In this document: one piece after another, positions 41,708-49,471 of the stretch
Layout of the letters: every line of letters begins with the position of its first letter
How positions within the stretch are numbered: the stretch's first letter is position 1
Assembly (NCBI GenBank): GCA_035624425.1
Contig: DASPRN010000036.1
Span: forward strand, 1-64,000
DNA: 64,000 nt
Direction: 5' to 3'
Source of the DNA: AC-32 sp035624425
Lineage (GTDB): Bacteria; Actinomycetota; Thermoleophilia; Gaiellales; Gaiellaceae
Notes under the pieces: generated by a model
The model's database searches: none
The model's input: the letters and a program-made list of their open reading frames with translations, nothing else
Told to the model about the DNA's origin: nothing
Translations under genes and position numbers: made by a program

Positions 41708-42198
41708 AGCTCCTGCAGCCTCGTGCCGAGCCGCTCGATGCAATCGTCGACCAGCACCGGCAGCGAGTAGTCGACGTAGCGGCGGCCGCGCCGCCCGCGA
41801 ACGCCGCCGCGGCCCGGGACGTCGATCTCGAGCTCGGCGTCGTCGCCCAGCCGCTCGCGGGCGGCCGCCGCCAGACGCTCGAGCAGCGCCGGGTACCCGG
41901 GATCGTCCCGGAGCCTCCCGGCCGCGGCCTGCGACTCGGCCACGAAGTGCTCGTACACCTCGCGGCGGGCCTGGAGGACGATCGTGCGCGCCTGCGTCCG
42001 CGCCTCCGCGCGCAGCCGCGAGGCTGCTCGCTCGGCGGCCGCCTCGCCTTCCGCGCGGGACCGCTCGACCAGCGCGTCGGCCTCTTGCTCGGAGTGCCTG
42101 AGCTCCGCCGCCGCGCGTTCGTCTGCCTCGGCCAGCTCGCGCTCGGCGTTTGCCTCGGCCAGCGAGAGCAAGGCGTTGCGAAGCGGCTCGACGTTCAC
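41698..42198 (-). CDS. atpE: V/A-type ATPase subunit E (peripheral stalk)
   Basis: 166 residues from GTG 42198, overlapping the F gene as GTGA. A long Ala/Glu/Arg-rich helix (about 1-100) is followed by a globular C-terminal part (LLERLAAAARERLGDDAELEIDVPGRGG, DYSLPVLVDDCIERLGTRL), as in E subunits, which pair with H/G to form the stator. It lies in the expected place before A. Confidence 0.85.
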   Translation of the reverse strand: MNVEPLRNALLSLAEANAERELAEADERAAAELRHSEQEADALVERSRAEGEAAAERAASRLRAEARTQARTIVLQARREVYEHFVAESQAAAGRLRDDPGYPALLERLAAAARERLGDDAELEIDVPGRGGVRGRRGRRYVDYSLPVLVDDCIERLGTRLQELWS

Positions 42199-42416
42199 TC
42201 CGGCAGCACCGCCCAGATCAGGCCCGGCCGCTCGGCGAGCTCCTCCGCGACCGCCTCGTACGCCGTCGAGGTGAGGATCAGGAGGCCGACATCGGGAGCG
42301 AGCGCCGCCAGCGCCTCCGCTGCCGCATCCGCCCCGTCGGCCGGGAGCACCTCGACGCCCGCGAGCGCGAAGCCGCCCACGCGCCTCGGGTCACCGATTG
42401 CGGCCGCGTGGCTCAC
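42195..42416 (-). CDS. atpF: V/A-type ATPase subunit F
   Basis: 73 residues from GTG 42416. The segment IGDPRRVGGFALAGVEV is the typical beginning of subunit F (IGD-x-x-x-x-x-GF-x-L-AG), and LILTSTAYEAVAEEL follows as the central helix region. It is shorter than usual (about 100 residues), ending soon after LIWAVLPE. F sits on the shaft and regulates rotation. Its start overlaps the TGA of the small ORF as GTGA. Confidence 0.85.
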   Translation of the reverse strand: MSHAAAIGDPRRVGGFALAGVEVLPADGADAAAEALAALAPDVGLLILTSTAYEAVAEELAERPGLIWAVLPE

Positions 42417-42517
42417 AAGCCGGCCTCCTGCCGCACATCGTGTCGACAGGTCGGTTCAGACCGCCGAGCAGGCGGAGCCTGCTCGGCCTGACCGAGACAC
42501 CGCAAGCGGCGTCTCAT
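42413..42517 (-). CDS. 34-residue small ORF between ATPase K and F genes (element copy 2)
   Basis: The ATG overlaps the K-subunit stop (ATGA) and the TGA overlaps the F-subunit GTG (GTGA). The 105-base frame thus exactly fills the gap, as the copy between tdh and kbl does. The product begins MRRRLRCLGQAEQAPPAR and continues RSEPTCRHDVRQ. By hand count, 62 of the first 80 bases match copy 1 without gaps. Nothing in ATPase biology predicts a gene here. It may be a real microprotein, or the frame may be a by-product of a structured repeat. Confidence 0.45.
   Translation of the reverse strand: MRRRLRCLGQAEQAPPARRSEPTCRHDVRQEAGL
42450..42514 (-). repeat. Three-hairpin element, copy 2
   Basis: Hairpin 1 at 42495-42514 (AGACGCCGC-TT-GCGGTGTCT, nine pairs with one G-T). 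Hairpin 2 at 42463-42487 (GCCGAGCAGGC-TCC-GCCTGCTCGGC, 11 perfect pairs). Hairpin 3 at 42450-42461 (GTC-TGAACC-GAC). Positions within the frame are the same as in copy 1, but the paired bases differ. Confidence 0.75.
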
Positions 42518-42936
42518 GCCTTACCGATCAGGATGATCGCGACGACCAGCCCGTAGATCGCGATGCCCTCGGCGAGGCCGACGAAGACCATCGAGCGTCC
42601 GAACGCCTCGGGCTTCTCGGAGATCGCGGCCAGCGCGGCCGAGCCCGTGTAGGCGACGGCGAAGCCCGCGCCGATAGTCGAGCCCGCGACGGCGATGCCG
42701 GCGCCGATCAGGGCCGCGCCCGGGTTCTTCGAGGACGAGCCGGCCGCTGCGGCGTGCGCCGGATCGGCCCAGCCGGCGAGGATCGCCGCCGTCAGGCAGA
42801 GCGCCGCGAGCAGCAGCAGCCCGTTCACGTAGAGCAGGCGCTGCAGCCCGCGCCTCGGCGCCCGCCGCAGCCCGACGGTGGTGAGAGCGGCGATGCCGGC
42901 GATCACCGGCGCGCCGACGAGCAACGACACGATCAT
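42514..42936 (-). CDS. atpK: V/A-type ATPase subunit K (membrane ring proteolipid)
   Basis: 140 residues from ATG 42936, with GGAGGGAGGAACC before it. The C-terminal half is a classic c-ring hairpin: GAGIAVAGSTIGAGFAVAYTG, the loop SEKPEAFGRSM, then FVGLAEGIAIYGLVVAIIL with the ion-binding glutamate in GLAEGIAIY. The N-terminal 70 residues add two more hydrophobic helices, longer than a plain single-hairpin subunit but without a second ion site. The coupling ion is not evident. Confidence 0.92.
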   Translation of the reverse strand: MIVSLLVGAPVIAGIAALTTVGLRRAPRRGLQRLLYVNGLLLLAALCLTAAILAGWADPAHAAAAGSSSKNPGAALIGAGIAVAGSTIGAGFAVAYTGSAALAAISEKPEAFGRSMVFVGLAEGIAIYGLVVAIILIGKA

Positions 42937-44300
42937 GGTTCCTCCCTCCAGTCGACGACAGGGATGCTCCACGGCGAGAAGGCATGCCCCTCGCCGGCGA
43001 AGATGCGTGAGAAGAGCTCGTAGTACTCGAGCCGCAGCGCCTGCACTCCGGCGACGAGGGCCTCGAGCGCAAACGCGACGGCGTTGCCGAAGACGAACAC
43101 GAGGATCGCCGCCGCCACTCCCGCGGGCGTCCCCCAGAGCGCCGCGGCGGCGCTGAAGACGATCGCGGCCAGCGCCGCGTGCATCAACCCGAAGGCGGCG
43201 AGCCGGGTGAACGACACCGCGTTCGAGCCGATCCGGACGACGGCGTCGAAGACCTCGATCGACGCGCCGGTGACGGCGGCAGTGCCGTGGCCGGCCTCGG
43301 CGAGAAAGCCTCCCGCGAGCAGGAGCACGCCGACGACCGCGAGCACCCCGCCGGCGGCGGTGAGAGCCGTCAGCCCCAGGTAGGCGCCGGCGAGGGCGAT
43401 CCCGCCCCCGAGGAAGACGGCGAGACCGGCGACGCCGGAGGGTGCGAGCAGGGCCGGCCTCGGGCCCGCCTCCCGCCAGCGGTTGACGATTCCGATCACG
43501 TAGCTGTTCGCGAGCAGGAAGATCCCGACCGCACCGGCGGCGGCGAGCAGGGTCAGCGGCCGGTCGGTGGGGTCGAGCCAGAGCGTCGGCACGAGGCCGC
43601 TCGGGCCGAACGCCTCGCCGTAGAGCAAGCCGAACAGCGCCGCGGCGAGCCCGGCCGCGACGGCGAAGGGCCAGAGCCCGCGCAGCCGCGCCCAGCGGGC
43701 CGGCGCGCGCCGCAGCAGGAGCCCGAGAAGGACGAGAAGGAGGCCGTGCCCCACGTCTCCGAACATCATCCCGAACATGAGCACGAAGGAGAAGGCGGCA
43801 AACGGCGTCGGGTCGAGGTCGGCGTAGCGGGCCGCGCCGTAGGTGTCGACCAGGGGGCGGAACGGGCGCGCGACGCGCGCCGGCCGGAGCAACGTCGGCG
43901 GATCCGACCAGGGCGGCGTGGGCAGCTCCACGACCGCGGCGCCGACCGGCGAGAGACGCTCGCCGAGGCCGGCGAGCTCGGTGTCGGGGGCCCAGCCGAC
44001 AAAGGCGGCGAAGCTCCGCCGGCGCACGGCCGATTCGGCGCGTCGCTGCAGCTCGACCTCGCCGGCGAGGAGATCGGCCGCGCCGCGGCGCTCGAGCTCG
44101 GCGAGGCCGGCCTTGCCGCGGGCGAGCCGCGGCTCCACGTGGCCGCTGGTCGCACGGCGCTGGAGCCGGCCGAGCGCTTCGAGCGCCTCTCCCTGCGCAG
44201 GGGGCAGGGGGTTGACGAGCTCGACGGCGCCGGTCTCTGCGAGCGCGACGAGCGCCTCGCGGAGGCGCGGCTCGGGCGCCACCACCGCGACGCGGCTCAT
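42933..44300 (-). CDS. atpI: V/A-type ATPase subunit I (membrane stator), short form
   Basis: 455 residues from ATG 44300. The C-terminal part has about seven helices, with FSFVLMFGMMFGDVGHG (170-186) and FTRLAAFGLMHAAL, the region of the conserved arginine of the ion half-channel. The N-terminal cytoplasmic domain is only about 165 residues, roughly half of what typical subunit I proteins (600 or more residues in total) carry. The coiled-coil arm is therefore reduced. MSRVAVVAPEPRLREALVAL is a normal family start. It overlaps the K gene as ATGA. Confidence 0.9.
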   Translation of the reverse strand: MSRVAVVAPEPRLREALVALAETGAVELVNPLPPAQGEALEALGRLQRRATSGHVEPRLARGKAGLAELERRGAADLLAGEVELQRRAESAVRRRSFAAFVGWAPDTELAGLGERLSPVGAAVVELPTPPWSDPPTLLRPARVARPFRPLVDTYGAARYADLDPTPFAAFSFVLMFGMMFGDVGHGLLLVLLGLLLRRAPARWARLRGLWPFAVAAGLAAALFGLLYGEAFGPSGLVPTLWLDPTDRPLTLLAAAGAVGIFLLANSYVIGIVNRWREAGPRPALLAPSGVAGLAVFLGGGIALAGAYLGLTALTAAGGVLAVVGVLLLAGGFLAEAGHGTAAVTGASIEVFDAVVRIGSNAVSFTRLAAFGLMHAALAAIVFSAAAALWGTPAGVAAAILVFVFGNAVAFALEALVAGVQALRLEYYELFSRIFAGEGHAFSPWSIPVVDWREEP

Positions 44301-44319
44301 CCGCGCCGGCAGGCCGAGC

Positions 44320-45246
44320 TCACGCGTGCGCACCGAGCGCCTCTCGCAGCTCGAGCGGGCCGCCCCGGTCGGCGAGCGCCAGTGCCGCCGACGTCCGCCA
44401 GGCGTCTGCGGCAAGCAGGGCCGCGACGCCCGCGACCACCGCGCGGTCCTCGAGCGGACGGCGTGCCAACCGCTCTCCCTCCTGCTCGACCCGTTCCCAC
44501 CAGGCCGCCTCGGCCTCCCAGAGGCGCTCGGCGGCGTCGATGTCCGCGAGGGCCCAGGCTGCGCGCTCGGGAAGGCCCTCGCCGAGCTCGCCGAGCGTGC
44601 GCGACGTCTCCCAGCCGGGCCCGAGCACCGGGATCGCGCCTCCTGTCAGCAGCTCGACGGGCCGGCCGGCGACGAACAGCTCGCGTGCGACGAGCAGGGC
44701 CAGCGCTCCCGCCACGAGCCCGGAGAGCTCGGGCGCCGCGCCGAGGACGCGCCGGGCCCAGGAGAGCCGCAGGCCGAAGTGCACCGTCTCCGCCGTCTCG
44801 CCTCCCGGGTCGCCCCACGCCGAGGCCGCGATCGCGGAACGGAGCTCGGCTGCCGTCTGCGCCTGCGCGGCGGCCGGCCAGGCAATCGCCAGCGCGCCGA
44901 GGTCGAACGGCTGCCGCAGCTCCGCCCCGCCGAGGAAGGCAAGGCGCTCCTCCAGGTTGACGAGCTCGAACCAGGCCGCGAGCGCCCGTGCCAGCCCTGC
45001 GCCTCCGGGCGGCAGCCAGCCGGCGAGCAGCCGCAGATGGAAGAGCACCGAGCGGGCGACGGCCCGCTGGGCTTCTTCGAGCGAATGGGCCGGCTCCAGC
45101 TCCACCGCGTAGCCGGTCGCTGCGAGCAGGGCGAGGGCGTCGCCGAGAGACCGGCTTTCTGCGACGGCCCGCGCGCGCTCCCGCCCGAGCCGGCGGCGGA
45201 GCAGCAGGCGCGCACGGACGCCTGCGGCGATCCAGCCCGCGCTCAC
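44320..45246 (-). CDS. atpC: V/A-type ATPase subunit C-like (rotor-ring adaptor)
   Basis: 308 residues from GTG 45246, picked because it overlaps the preceding stop as GTGA (GTG 45255 is an alternative). An Ala/Leu/Arg-rich helical protein without sharp motifs. Its length, position between H and I, and segments like LAWFELVNLEERLAFLGG fit subunit C/d, which joins the shaft to the K ring. Assignment rests mainly on operon order. Confidence 0.75.
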   Translation of the reverse strand: MSAGWIAAGVRARLLLRRRLGRERARAVAESRSLGDALALLAATGYAVELEPAHSLEEAQRAVARSVLFHLRLLAGWLPPGGAGLARALAAWFELVNLEERLAFLGGAELRQPFDLGALAIAWPAAAQAQTAAELRSAIAASAWGDPGGETAETVHFGLRLSWARRVLGAAPELSGLVAGALALLVARELFVAGRPVELLTGGAIPVLGPGWETSRTLGELGEGLPERAAWALADIDAAERLWEAEAAWWERVEQEGERLARRPLEDRAVVAGVAALLAADAWRTSAALALADRGGPLELREALGAHA

Positions 45247-45647
45247 AGCGACCACTCCCGGACGCAGGCCGCCACCTCGCCCGCGAGGCGGCCGATTCGC
45301 TCGCGCCCGCGCGCCTCGACACGCGCGGCTTCCTGCTCGGCGGCGGCGATGATCGCCCGCGCCTCCTCCTCGGCCAGCCGTCGCCGCTCCGCTCCCGCCC
45401 GCGCGCGTGCCCGATCGGCGCGCGCGTGCCAGCCGGCCTCCACGCTGCTCGCCTGCTCGTGCGCCTGCGCGAGGCGTTCCCTGGCGCGGGCTGCGGCGCG
45501 GGCGCCGACCGCGGCCGCGGCGGCGTCGATCTCCTCGAGGGCCGCGAACACCGGTGCGAGCTCCGACCTGAGGTCGTCCGCCGCCGCGGCCGGAACGCCG
45601 GCCGTCCGGCGGAAACGGTCGAGGAGATCGCCGAGTGGTGCTCGCAT
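45243..45647 (-). CDS. atpH: V/A-type ATPase subunit H/G-like (peripheral stalk)
   Basis: 134 residues from ATG 45647, first gene of the operon. It is almost entirely one Ala/Arg/Glu coiled coil (FAALEEIDAAAAAVG through ERRRLAEEEARAIIAAAEQEAARVEARG), as expected of the stalk subunit that pairs with E. No other domain. It is separated from the divergent uxs gene by 116 bases holding the likely promoters. Confidence 0.75.
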   Translation of the reverse strand: MRAPLGDLLDRFRRTAGVPAAAADDLRSELAPVFAALEEIDAAAAAVGARAAARARERLAQAHEQASSVEAGWHARADRARARAGAERRRLAEEEARAIIAAAEQEAARVEARGRERIGRLAGEVAACVREWSL

Positions 45648-45763
45648 GCCGCTAATGGTCGCTTTCTCGGCGAAACCTCACATCGGTAGCCGCCACGGAT
45701 GAGGGCGTTAGGAGTTCGTAAGAGCCAGGGGTTCCGGCGGGAACCGCGGCTAACATCCGGCCG
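45648..45763. promoter_or_regulatory. Divergent control region between the ATPase operon and uxs
   Basis: A 116-base gap between genes transcribed away from each other. GGTTCC-GGCG-GGAACC (45730-45745) is a perfect hairpin or operator-like inverted repeat 18 bases before the uxs ATG. No convincing -10/-35 pair was found on either strand. Confidence 0.4.
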
Positions 45764-46702
45764 ATGGCCACGGCTGTCGTAACCGGCGGAGCCGGTTTTC
45801 TCGGCTCCCACCTGTGCGAATACCTCCTGAGCAAGGGGTTTCGCGTCATCTGCGTGGACAACCTCGAGACCAGCTCGCTCGAGAACCTCGAGCACCTGCG
45901 CGACGACGCTTTCCTCTTCTCCAACCACGACATGGTCGAGCACCTGGAGGTCGCCGAACCGGTGGACGTCGTCTACCACCTGGCCGCGCTGGCGAGCCCG
46001 ATCGACTACCTGCGCCAGCCGCTGCACTCGCTCAAGGTCGGCTCGTACGGGACGCACAACGCGCTCGGGCTCGCGAAGTTCAAGCGCGCCCGCTTCGTGC
46101 TCTTCTCGACGAGCGAGGTCTACGGCGACCCGCAGGTGCACCCGCAGCCCGAGAGCTACTGGGGCAACGTCAACCCGATCGGGCCGCGCGGGGTCTACGA
46201 CGAGGCGAAGCGCTACGCCGAGGCGCTGACGATGGCGTACCACAACCAGCAGGGCGTGGACACCGCGATCGTCCGCATCTTCAACACCTACGGGCCGCGC
46301 ATGCGCTCGCACGACGGTCGCGCGATCCCGACCTTCATGCGCCAGGCGCTCGAGAACGCGCCGATCACCGTCTTCGGTGACGGCTCGCAGACGCGGAGCT
46401 TCTGCTACGTCGACGACCTGACGCGCGGCCTGCACCTGCTGGCCGAGAGCGGCGAGCACCTGCCGGTCAACATCGGCAACCCGAACGAGTTTTCGATTCT
46501 CGAGCTTGCGCAGACAGTCATCCGTGTCACGTCGTCCAAGAGCGAGATCGTCTACGAAGCACTGCCGATCGACGATCCCCAGGTTCGCCAGCCCGACATC
46601 ACGAGAGCCAGGCAGCTACTGGGCTGGGAGCCGGAGATCGCTCTGGAGGAGGGGCTCCGGCGCATGCTGCCGAGCCTCGGAAGGGAGCCACTTGGGGTCT
46701 AG
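45764..46702 (+). CDS. uxs: UDP-glucuronate decarboxylase (UDP-xylose synthase)-like SDR
   Basis: 312 residues from ATG 45764. NAD site TGGAGFLG at 7-14; AALASPIDYLRQPLHSLKVG and VYDEAKRYAEAL with Y145/K149; then RIFNTYGPRMR and GDGSQTRSFCYVDDL. These match UDP-xylose synthases, which decarboxylate UDP-glucuronate to UDP-xylose, more closely than other epimerases. It would supply UDP-xylose or a related donor for the second glycan region. The final codons overlap the TTG start of the next gene. Confidence 0.85.
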   Translation: MATAVVTGGAGFLGSHLCEYLLSKGFRVICVDNLETSSLENLEHLRDDAFLFSNHDMVEHLEVAEPVDVVYHLAALASPIDYLRQPLHSLKVGSYGTHNALGLAKFKRARFVLFSTSEVYGDPQVHPQPESYWGNVNPIGPRGVYDEAKRYAEALTMAYHNQQGVDTAIVRIFNTYGPRMRSHDGRAIPTFMRQALENAPITVFGDGSQTRSFCYVDDLTRGLHLLAESGEHLPVNIGNPNEFSILELAQTVIRVTSSKSEIVYEALPIDDPQVRQPDITRARQLLGWEPEIALEEGLRRMLPSLGREPLGV

Positions 46703-47819
46703 AAGAGCTCGCATCGCCTTGATAGCCGTCGCCGCAGTCGCCGCCGTCTTCGCGTCGCAGGCCTCGGCGAACCGCTACATGCTGAAAGGGATCTACGACC
46801 CGGTGCAACCGATGGCCGCGCCGGACACCGCCTTCCCGCTCCTGAACGCGCTGCACGTCCAGGTGCTCCGAATGGACCTGCCCTGGAACACGATCGCGCC
46901 GACGCGGCCGGATCATCCGATGGACCCGAACGACCCGGCGTACGACTGGAGCCAGTACGACACGTTCGTCGAGAACGCGCTCCAGCACAAGATCCAGGTC
47001 ATCTTCTCGGTCTGGGGCACCCCGCGCTGGGCGAACGGCGGCCAGAAGCCGAACCGGGCGCCGAAGCAGGCGCTCGACCTGCAGAAGTTCGCCTACGCAG
47101 CGGCCAAGCGCTACAGCGGAACCTTCACGCCCACGGGCGCCACGACCGCGCTCCCGTCGGTCCGCCGCTGGCTCGCGTGGAACGAGCCGAACAGCCCGGT
47201 GTTCCTGCAGCCGCAGTGGCAGCACACGAAGAGTCGCAACATCCCGGTCGCGGCCATCGCCTACGTGCACATCTGCACGGCGATCTGGACGGGTGTCCAC
47301 GCGACGCATCTGAAGGAGACCGTCGCCTGCGGCGGCACCGACCCGAACGGCAACAACAAGGCGCGGGGCATCCGTCCGTCGATCGCGCCGCTGACGTTCC
47401 TGGCGGCGCTGCACAGGTACGGCCTGCGGCACTTCGACGTCTACGATCACCATCCGTACTACGGGAGCCCGCAGCAGACGCCGGCGACCGTGCCGCGCGG
47501 AAGCTCGTCCATCAGGCTCGGGAACATCGGGCTCTTGATCACCCTGCTGACCCGTCTCTACGGGCACAAGAACCTCTGGATCACCGAGTACGGATACCAG
47601 ACCCGGCCGCCGGACAACCACTTCGGCGTCTCGTACGCAAAGCAGGCCGCGTACCTGAAGCAGGCATTCGCGATCGCGCGCAAGAACCCGCGGATCACGC
47701 TGATGTGCTGGTTCCTGCTCCGCGACGAGAAGCGGGTCTCCGGCTGGCAGTCGGGGCTGATCACCGCCGGCGGCAAGCGCAAGCCCGCCTTCAACGCGTT
47801 CCGCAGCCTGCCGCACTGA
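46692..47819 (+). CDS. Secreted glycoside hydrolase-like protein (clan GH-A fold)
   Basis: 375 residues from TTG 46692, preceded by AGGGAG. The start gives a clean signal peptide (Arg-rich start, ALIAVAAVAAVFA core, cleavage near QASA). The mature part looks like a TIM-barrel hydrolase of the GH5/GH39 type. The acid/base is in LAWNEPNSP (the N-E-P motif), the nucleophile in LWITEYGYQT, with YDHHPYYG and MCWFLLRDEK between and after. It probably trims or remodels an extracellular glycan. Substrate unknown. It overlaps uxs by 11 bases. Confidence 0.8.
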   Translation: MGSRRARIALIAVAAVAAVFASQASANRYMLKGIYDPVQPMAAPDTAFPLLNALHVQVLRMDLPWNTIAPTRPDHPMDPNDPAYDWSQYDTFVENALQHKIQVIFSVWGTPRWANGGQKPNRAPKQALDLQKFAYAAAKRYSGTFTPTGATTALPSVRRWLAWNEPNSPVFLQPQWQHTKSRNIPVAAIAYVHICTAIWTGVHATHLKETVACGGTDPNGNNKARGIRPSIAPLTFLAALHRYGLRHFDVYDHHPYYGSPQQTPATVPRGSSSIRLGNIGLLITLLTRLYGHKNLWITEYGYQTRPPDNHFGVSYAKQAAYLKQAFAIARKNPRITLMCWFLLRDEKRVSGWQSGLITAGGKRKPAFNAFRSLPH

Positions 47820-47937
47820 CGTGGTTGCGGATGGCTGCGCCCACGTTGTGTCGATCGGTCATTTCCGACGCACGCACGGGCAAAGCCCACGCGTGCTGAG
47901 GTCGGCAGCGCAAGCGCTGCCTTAGGCTACGAGCCAT
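47791..47937 (-). CDS. 48-residue small ORF antisense to both neighbours (element copy 3)
   Basis: On the minus strand, ATG 47937 lies in CCATGG, so it shares bases with the plus-strand ATG of the next gene. The frame runs back into the 3' end of the hydrolase gene. After four extra codons it follows the other two small ORFs: RLRC, PQHAWALPVR, ASEMTDRHNV. It then continues for about 20 residues without a counterpart. The protein pattern and hairpin spacing are kept although this copy points against both flanking genes. Whether it is expressed is unknown. Confidence 0.4.
   Translation of the reverse strand: MARSLRQRLRCRPQHAWALPVRASEMTDRHNVGAAIRNHVSAAGCGTR
47858..47921 (-). repeat. Three-hairpin element, copy 3
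   Basis: Hairpin 1 at 47904-47921 (GGCAGCGC-TT-GCGCTGCC, eight perfect pairs). Hairpin 2 at 47870-47896 (GCACGCGTGGGC-TTT-GCCCGTGCGTGC, 12 pairs with two G-T). Hairpin 3 at 47858-47869 (GTC-GGAAAT-GAC). The stem of hairpin 2 shares little sequence with copies 1 and 2 yet pairs fully, so the fold and not the sequence is kept. Confidence 0.75.
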
Positions 47938-49462
47938 GGCGATACGTAGTCCGCAGCAGGGGAGGGGTCGCATCCCCGCCCCGGTTGCGGACGACGACCG
48001 TGCCGCGCGCCTCGGGGTCGACATCCGCTCCGGGACGCCGTTCTTCCTCACGCGCAGCCAGCTCGCCGCCGCCGGGCGCAGGCTCGCGAGCATCACCGTG
48101 CTCGTCTGTCTCGACCTGTCCGGGCTCGTGCTCGGCCTCTACGCCGCACTCGTCGTGCGGGAGCTGTACTACGGCCGCACGCCGCTCTGGGGGTTTCTCT
48201 GGCGCGTCGAGACCGACTGGCTGCCGTTCCTGCTGCTGATCACGGCGCTCGTCTTCGCCCAGGCCGGCCTCTACGCCGAGCGGGAGCACCGGCCCGGCCT
48301 CGGCCGGATCCTCTCGTCGCTCTTCCTGGTCGCGCTGATCACGCTCGCCTTCGGGCTCGGAACCGGCCACCACTTCGGGACCTACGGGCTGGCGCCGACC
48401 GCGATCGTCTTCTGCGCGCTCGCGATCGGCGCGCTGCGGGCCAGCTACGACGCGGTCACGCAGGACGTGCTCCGCGCTCTCGGCGCCCGCCGCCACGCGC
48501 TCCTCGCCGGCTCGGGCGAGAGCCTCGAACGGCTGCGGCAGGCCCTCGGCGCCGCGCGGAGCGGCATCGACTACGAGTTCGTCGGGGCGCTCGCCCCGTC
48601 GCCCGACGGGATCGAGCTGCCGGTGCTCGGCGACCTCCACGACCTGGCGCTCGTCCTGGCCGAGACGCGCGTGGACGAGCTGATCGTCACCGACTCCGAC
48701 TTCAGCGAGCGCGAGCTCCTGGAGATCGTCTCGGAGGCCCACCGGCGCGGAGTGCAGGTCCGGATCGCGCCGAAGACCACGGAGCTCCTCACCCAGCGCG
48801 CCCAGTACGTGCCGGGACAGGGGATCCCGCTCTTCGAGCTGCGCCCGCCCGCGTTCATCGGGATCGACTGGTTCGTCAAGCGCGGGTTCGACCTCCTCGT
48901 ATCGGGCCTCGTGCTGCTGCTCGGCCTGCCGCTGTGGCTGGCGATCGCGGCGGCGGTCAAGCTGACCTCGCGCGGGCCGGTCTTCTACAGCGACACGCGC
49001 GTCGGCCTCGGTGAGCGCGAGTTCGGGATGCTCAAGTTCCGCACGATGCAGGCCGACGCCGCCGGCCGCCAGGCGGAGCTCGAGGCCTCGAACGAGGCGG
49101 ACGGGCCGCTGTTCAAGATTCGCGAGGACCCGCGCGTGACCGTGGTCGGCGCCGTTTTGCGCCGCTTCTCGCTCGACGAGGTCCCGCAGCTCTGGAACGT
49201 GCTGCGCGGCCAGATGAGCCTCGTCGGGCCGAGGCCGCTGCCGCTGCGCGACTACGAGCAGCTCGAGGCCTGGCACCGCAAGCGCTACCTCGTGCTGCCC
49301 GGCGTGACCGGCCTCTGGCAGATCTCGGGCCGCTCGAGCCTCGGCTTCGACGACCTCGTGCGGCTGGACTTCTACTACCTCGAGAACTGGTCGATCTGGC
49401 TGGACATCTCGATCCTCGCCAAGACGATCCCGGCCGTGCTCCGCGGCACCGGCGCCTACTAG
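47936..49462 (+). CDS. Polyprenyl glycosylphosphotransferase (initiating, long form)
   Basis: 508 residues from ATG 47936. About four or five N-terminal helices, a Rossmann-like middle domain (HALLAGSGESLERLRQAL, ELPVLGDLHDLALVLAE, DELIVTDSDFSERE) and a C-terminal sugar transferase domain from about 307: FVKRGFDLLVSG, GMLKFRTMQ, FSLDEVPQLWNVLRGQM, SLVGPRPLP, PGVTGLWQISGRS. It transfers a sugar phosphate to undecaprenyl phosphate and starts the second glycan. The layout is that of WbaP/CpsE/EpsL-type enzymes. No ribosome binding site is obvious; the hairpin at 47904-47921 lies just upstream. Confidence 0.92.
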   Translation: MAIRSPQQGRGRIPAPVADDDRAARLGVDIRSGTPFFLTRSQLAAAGRRLASITVLVCLDLSGLVLGLYAALVVRELYYGRTPLWGFLWRVETDWLPFLLLITALVFAQAGLYAEREHRPGLGRILSSLFLVALITLAFGLGTGHHFGTYGLAPTAIVFCALAIGALRASYDAVTQDVLRALGARRHALLAGSGESLERLRQALGAARSGIDYEFVGALAPSPDGIELPVLGDLHDLALVLAETRVDELIVTDSDFSERELLEIVSEAHRRGVQVRIAPKTTELLTQRAQYVPGQGIPLFELRPPAFIGIDWFVKRGFDLLVSGLVLLLGLPLWLAIAAAVKLTSRGPVFYSDTRVGLGEREFGMLKFRTMQADAAGRQAELEASNEADGPLFKIREDPRVTVVGAVLRRFSLDEVPQLWNVLRGQMSLVGPRPLPLRDYEQLEAWHRKRYLVLPGVTGLWQISGRSSLGFDDLVRLDFYYLENWSIWLDISILAKTIPAVLRGTGAY

Positions 49463-49471
49463 CCGGACAGC

